The notes under the pieces are model-generated. The model searched no databases and was not told the DNA's origin. It worked only from the letters and a program-made list of their open reading frames with translations. From positions 1-14,309 of the forward strand of contig CAMWIB010000012.1 of assembly GCA_947174215.1 (NCBI GenBank): a stretch of 14,309 nt of DNA, read 5' to 3'. Every line of letters starts with the position of its first letter. Positions within the stretch are counted from its first letter, which is position 1. Shown in pieces: positions 13,687 through 14,309 of this stretch. Position numbers and translations under genes: made by a program. This DNA is from an uncultured Clostridia bacterium. GTDB taxonomy: Bacteria; Bacillota; Clostridia; Christensenellales; CAG-917.

Positions 13687-14309
13687 ATGAAGGTGAATAG
13701 GCTTGTAAACTGGTTTTGGAATTCGGTGGTGAAGAGTGGAGATGAGAAGCGTATAGCGGGGCAGGCTGTGCCTGATTTCGACGAAGCGGTGATTGACGTA
13801 GACTATATGGGTGACGGACACAAGCTACATACGCTCAACGTATACCGTCCGCGTGGCAATAATGAAGAGTTGCCCGTCATATTAGATATCCACGGCGGCG
13901 GTTGGTACTATGGGGATAAGGAACTCAATTCCTATTTCTGCCGTTCGCTTGTAAGAGAGGGCTTTGCGGTTGTGGACGTGAGCTATCGCGTTGCGCCCGA
14001 AGGGGATATATTCACGCAGATAAAAGACGTTTGCGCCGCAATGGAATTTGTAAATGCGCACGCCGAGGAATACGGACTTGATATGCGCAATTTCTTCCTT
14101 GTTGGTGACAGTGCGGGAGGGCATATCGCCGCGCTGATTGCAAACGTAGCGGCAAGCGTAGAGTTGCAAAAGAAATTTGAAGTTACGCCGTGCGTAGCGC
14201 CGAGTGCGGTCGGGCTTATTTGTCCTGCGCTCGAACCTCTCGATATTGCGCCCCTTCCAAAGAGCTTTATGAAATTCTATTTCAATCCCATATTCGGCAA
14301 GCGTTATCT
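13687..14309 (+). CDS. Alpha/beta hydrolase (esterase/lipase-like), cut by window end
   Basis: The first 207 residues of a predicted cytoplasmic serine hydrolase; the frame is open to the last base, so the gene continues outside. The oxyanion-hole motif H69-G-G-G-W73 and the nucleophile elbow G140-D-S142-A-G-G145 place it with hormone-sensitive-lipase-like or BD-FAE-type carboxylesterases. Between them, YFCRSLVREGFAVVDVSYRV matches the usual fold spacing. The acid and histidine of the triad would lie beyond the window edge. No signal peptide is visible. ATG 13687 follows GGAG (13676-13679) by seven bases. The substrate is unknown; acetyl-ester or peptide substrates are both possible for this family. 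It lies downstream of the XRE gene in the same direction, but the 208-base gap argues against a tight operon. Confidence 0.93.
   Translation, partial: MKVNRLVNWFWNSVVKSGDEKRIAGQAVPDFDEAVIDVDYMGDGHKLHTLNVYRPRGNNEELPVILDIHGGGWYYGDKELNSYFCRSLVREGFAVVDVSYRVAPEGDIFTQIKDVCAAMEFVNAHAEEYGLDMRNFFLVGDSAGGHIAALIANVAASVELQKKFEVTPCVAPSAVGLICPALEPLDIAPLPKSFMKFYFNPIFGKRY

Noticed and set aside
13585..13821. A 78-residue minus-strand open frame at the hydrolase start
   Set aside because: It overlaps the well-supported hydrolase N-terminus antisense, has no ribosome binding site and no domain.

Overview
The window reads as a chromosomal segment of an uncultured Clostridia-like Bacillota. This is inferred from a run of housekeeping genes characteristic of that group (uvrC, murB, a PHP phosphoesterase, whiA, dnaE, pfkA, all on the plus strand), from Shine-Dalgarno sites of the AAGGAG type, from near-consensus SigA-type promoters, and from the presence of WhiA, a Gram-positive regulator. 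No RNA gene, CRISPR array, transposase, integrase or replication origin was seen, and no gene-free stretch exceeds about 210 bases.

Layout. (1) 9-1614: a metallo-beta-lactamase/beta-CASP-type hydrolase with an unusual N-terminal domain, behind a near-perfect promoter that overlaps an inverted repeat. (2) 1701-3572: uvrC, whose perfect -10 box sits so close to the ATG that the mRNA may be leaderless. (3) 3578-6524: murB, a PHP-family phosphoesterase and whiA. PHP and whiA overlap; murB and PHP are separated by a short spacer carrying a degenerate duplication of the PHP gene start. Two to three genes that often sit in this cluster in Clostridia (hprK, rapZ, yvcK) are absent. (4) 6683-11338: dnaE and pfkA, the latter with its own promoter and a strong ribosome binding site. 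(5) 11253-13478: an AT-richer accessory patch. It holds a truncated winged-helix remnant fused out of frame to the pfkA tail, a bidirectional terminator, a minus-strand lipoprotein with a TG-repeat linker and BspA-like leucine-rich repeats, and a divergent XRE-family regulator. The promoter between these last two carries palindromic operator-like sites. (6) 13687 to the window end: the start of an alpha/beta hydrolase with HGGG and GDSAGG motifs, cut by the window edge.

How the genes relate. uvrC (excision repair) and dnaE (replication) act in DNA maintenance. murB makes a cell-wall precursor, whiA links to division and cell-envelope regulation, and pfkA is the committed step of glycolysis. 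These are the conserved backbone. The lipoprotein plus XRE pair looks like a self-contained, regulated surface module inserted next to the backbone. The best candidates for something new are that module and its operators, the fusion in the first gene, and the reduced rapZ/whiA cluster. I saw no clear evidence for a wholly new multi-gene system.
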